Shown here piece by piece: positions 61,621 to 64,000 of a DNA stretch of 64,000 bases. Source of the stretch: Diphasiastrum complanatum (Eukaryota > Streptophyta > Lycopodiopsida > Lycopodiales > Lycopodiaceae); NCBI GenBank assembly GCA_029204225.1, contig CM055109.1:7315768-7379767 (forward strand), written 5' to 3'. The position numbers were made by a program, and so were the translations under genes. The notes below the pieces were generated by a model. The model made no database searches. It was given only the letters and a program-made list of their open reading frames with translations, and was not told the DNA's origin. Each line of letters starts with the position of its first letter. The first letter of the stretch is position 1.

Positions 61621-62039
61621 CTTATAGATTTAGAGGTGAGCCTTCTTCACTCCAATTGGCCACTTCATTGGGGCAAGGATTCTAATCCAAGCCTTTCAAA
61701 GAAACAAAACTTAAATTTAGTGGTGCTAAGAAAGCACAAGGCCACTCACATGATTCATGTTAGTTCTAATTTGGGCCCTTTTAGCTTTTTCATTAACAAC
61801 TTAGGGCCTCTAATGTCATTTTAGAGTTTTAATCCCCTAGTCACTTATTCCTAGAAATTACAACTTGCTACTTGTGCTCATTGGGTTGGGCTTATACGCG
61901 TAGGATGCCAGTGCCCTCGCACTTATTGCCCTACTTGTACAGTACTGTGCAGGGCCCATTTTTCTGGTAAGGCTTGGCCAACAATATTTTAAGTGGTGGG
62001 ACCCACTTGTTTATTATCGTACATAAAATACCCACAACA
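61621..62039 (-). repeat. Terminal direct repeat, right (5' LTR in element sense)
   Basis: Partner of 59815-60236. Confidence 0.85.
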
Positions 62040-62394
62040 TACCATAGCAAAAAAAATTCAGATTGCTTTGCCATAAAATACTCAATAATCTGGCTTTTTG
62101 AAAGCACAAAATATCAGCTTTCAAAAGGCTGAAATTTTGGCTTGACGTCAAAAAGCTATAAGCAAAAGTAATTGCAAAAGTTAAATATCACAAGTGAATT
62201 AAAATCTACTCAAAATCACCAGTCAAGAGTGTACTTTATCAAATTGATTGTATCTTTTGGTAGCACATCTACCACACAATCAATATCCTCTCAAAAGCCC
62301 GTGATTTGAGAAGAGAACGAGAATCACCACCAAGATTTTGTACAATACTTCGGCTCCAACTTGAGCACTTCTCGGCGGCAAATCCGCTTAGCCT
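62040..62394. other. Leader remnant of a minus-strand copia, no gene
   Basis: AT-rich sequence between the TR-GAG-like element and a copia primer site. Confidence 0.4.
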
Positions 62395-62409
62395 TGGCTC
62401 TGATACCAA
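62395..62409 (-). promoter_or_regulatory. Copia primer-binding site (minus)
   Basis: On the minus strand TTGGTATCAGAGCC, the initiator-Met primer site. The LTR would lie at higher coordinates (from about 62411). The element body that should follow at lower coordinates is cut off by the TR-GAG-like element at 62039. Confidence 0.85.
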
Positions 62410-62759
62410 TATAAAGTCCAGCATACAAGATACTATCTAAACATGCCAATACAAGCAACAAACAAGGGAACAGATGGTGGACAAACCAACCCAACCATAC
62501 CTAGATCGGATGGATCTTGCCCCCAATCTATGGATCAATCTCAAAGAAGAATGAGGATTCACTCCAGCAACATACTGCTACCAGTCTTGCAATCAAGCAT
62601 ACACTAGTGAGAGCCCAGTAGGTATACTTATACCCTCTGCACACTTGAATGGACAATTTGCATGCAATTTGATGACTCGGATTTTGTCATTGAGTACCTC
62701 CTTGGAACTCTCATGTTTTGAGGCTGATTCTCAATATCTTCCTCCTTTTGATGCTCCTC

Positions 62760-63045
62760 CTCAATGCTATCAAGATCACACTTTGCCAAGATCTTGAGTG
62801 ATCTCCTCCTTTGCCAAGTTCACATTCTCAAAAGCAATATTAGCTTCCAATTTCAACAATCTTCCATGTTTAAATCATTTTGCAATGCAAACATCATTCT
62901 TCAAAATGGAACAAACATCTCCTTGTTTGTTCTCCTCCAGTGCATTTTGCCTCTTGTAGCATTTGGATGCAAAGTGGCCCTTCTTGCCACACAAGTAGCA
63001 CTTGAACCTTGACTCATTCTTCCTTCCTCTAGCTTCCATAAAAAA
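62760..63045 (-). pseudogene. Copia gag fragment with zinc knuckle
   Basis: Minus-strand translation gives ESRFKCYLCGKKGHFASKCY (about 63015-62955), a perfect CX2CX4HX4C knuckle, followed by a Lys/Glu-rich stretch and stops. Because it lies upstream (in minus sense) of the primer site at 62395, it belongs to a different copy from that LTR. Confidence 0.8.
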
Positions 63046-63542
63046 CTATTGTGGTACACAAAGTACACACATGTGAGTTGTGATTAGAGGTGAAAACCAA
63101 TGTTTTTGCAACCTTATAGTGACTTACACAAAGTTATATCAAGATCCACAAAGGTCTTGATCACTATCTATTTCACTCTCCTCACCAATGTCAATAGTGT
63201 TTGGAAAAACTATCTTGCCTAATTCACCAAGAAGAAAGCACTCAAAGATGAAATGAAGATTAGATGAGATTCTATCAAAGACTTATCAAATCCTATCAAG
63301 TTCACCATTTTTGGACAAAAACATGACTAAATCTCACTCACACTACTTGATGTACTTTCAAGACCTGTAAAACAAATTTAGAGGACCTAATTTTAGCCTA
63401 GATTAATTAGATCTCATGACCCTATGTCAAATCTAATCAATGGCACTCACACTTGGTGGCTTTTCATAAGATTAGCACCAAAAATCTTATCAAGAACTCA
63501 AATTTGAATTTTTTGTGATCAAATGAATATCATGCAATAAAT
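63046..63542. other. No gene seen
   Basis: AT-rich DNA between copia and gypsy remnants. Confidence 0.4.
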
Positions 63543-64000
63543 GCAGGTATCAATTCCGCCCATCAGGCTTTCCTTCCCCGAAGATCATGTTGATTTCAAA
63601 AGTACTTAAGAGGAAGGTGATCCGTATACACTATAAACTTACTACCATACAAGTAGTGTCTCCAAGTTTTAAGTGAATGAATAATTGCAAATAAATCATT
63701 TTCCTGCACAGTATAACGCAACTGAGGACCACTGAATTTTTTGGTTTCAAACGCTAGTGGCATATCATTCTGTAATAGAACCGCTCCAATTGCAATATCA
63801 CTTGCATCAATTTTCACGACGTAAGGTAAATCTAGATCTGCAATCTGCAACATGGGAGCACAAACAATCAAAGTTTTAAGTTTCTCAAAACACGGATTCA
63901 ATTTCTTCTTCCAAACAATAGGCGGACTAGGTTGATTCCTCTTTTTCTTTTTGTTAACAATCTCTTTTGTCAGATTATTGAGCAATGCTGTTACTTTAGC
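63543..64000 (-). pseudogene. Ty3/gypsy RNase H, continues beyond the window
   Basis: The minus-strand frame enters from the right edge (the end of the reverse transcriptase connection domain) and encodes RNase H: LPYVVKIDASDIAIGAVLLQ with the first catalytic Asp in DAS, then FSGPQLRYTVQENDLFAII, SLKTWRHYLYGSKFIVYTDH with a further Asp, and PLKYF at 63596. A frameshift follows, and the frame ends near 63543. It is a different gypsy lineage from the one at 38-43 kb. Confidence 0.9.

Larger units (their letters stand above)
59815..62039 (-). mobile_element. Gag-only LTR element (TR-GAG-like)
   Basis: Direct repeats of about 420 bp (59815-60236 and 61621-62039) surround a 1.38-kb interior. On the minus strand each repeat begins TGTTGTGGGTATTT, a normal LTR start. 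The interior encodes only gag-type protein, on the minus strand. In plants, LTR elements with gag and no pol have been named TR-GAG. The repeats are very similar, differing by scattered substitutions and an indel near 59993. A target duplication was not found, and copy 1 may extend left of 59815. Confidence 0.6.

Overview
This is nuclear DNA from a land plant with a large, repeat-rich genome. The evidence is: spliced ribosomal protein gene with GT-AG introns and a plant telo-box promoter, an SRC2-type C2 protein, and dense, nested, mostly broken Ty1/copia and Ty3/gypsy retrotransposons. The species cannot be fixed from the sequence. The unusual reverse-transcriptase family at 20-21.7 kb and the repeat density would suit a fern, lycophyte or gymnosperm, but that is a guess.

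Layout. 0-0.6 kb: 3' end of an SRC2-like C2-domain gene. 1.5-1.7 kb: 57-bp tandem repeat. 2.4-5.0 kb: a 1.18-kb LTR-plus-primer-site segment present twice in tandem. 5.2-7.8 kb: a broken FCP1-like phosphatase gene (minus) among GGTAC-rich repeats. 8.5-14 kb: a decayed copia 3' half carrying a 2.6-kb tandem duplication. 14-19.5 kb: three more copia fragments. 19.9-21.7 kb: a decayed non-LTR-type reverse transcriptase (minus). 21.96-25.94 kb: the one complete host gene, for 60S ribosomal protein eL19, in five exons. 26.7-27.5 kb: minus-strand copia fragment. 28.19-34.85 kb: a full-length copia element with both LTRs, primer site, polypurine tract and 5-bp target duplication; its integrase is split by a palindromic foldback insertion. 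35.5-36.3 kb: gag with two zinc knuckles. 36.9-44.5 kb (minus): a gag-only copia remnant abutting a gypsy element whose integrase it cuts off. 46.67-46.92 kb: 24-25-bp minisatellite. 48.2-48.7 kb: copia gag end. 49.6-50.56 kb (minus): a decayed histone H3 copy, most like centromeric H3, running into a proline/serine-rich tail. 50.7-51.9 kb: probable solo LTR. 52.3-52.85 kb: tandem units with near-perfect hairpins. 54.8-57.05 kb: 5' half of a copia element. 59.8-62.04 kb: a gag-only element between 420-bp direct repeats (TR-GAG-like). 62.4-64 kb: copia and gypsy remnants on the minus strand.

Only eL19, and probably the SRC2-like gene, look like working host genes. Most other coding sequence is transposon-derived and inactivated by stops, frameshifts or deletions. 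The items most worth a second look are the H3/CENH3-like copy with its proline-rich extension, the FCP1-like fragment, the foldback insertion and the hairpin array at 52.4-52.7 kb.
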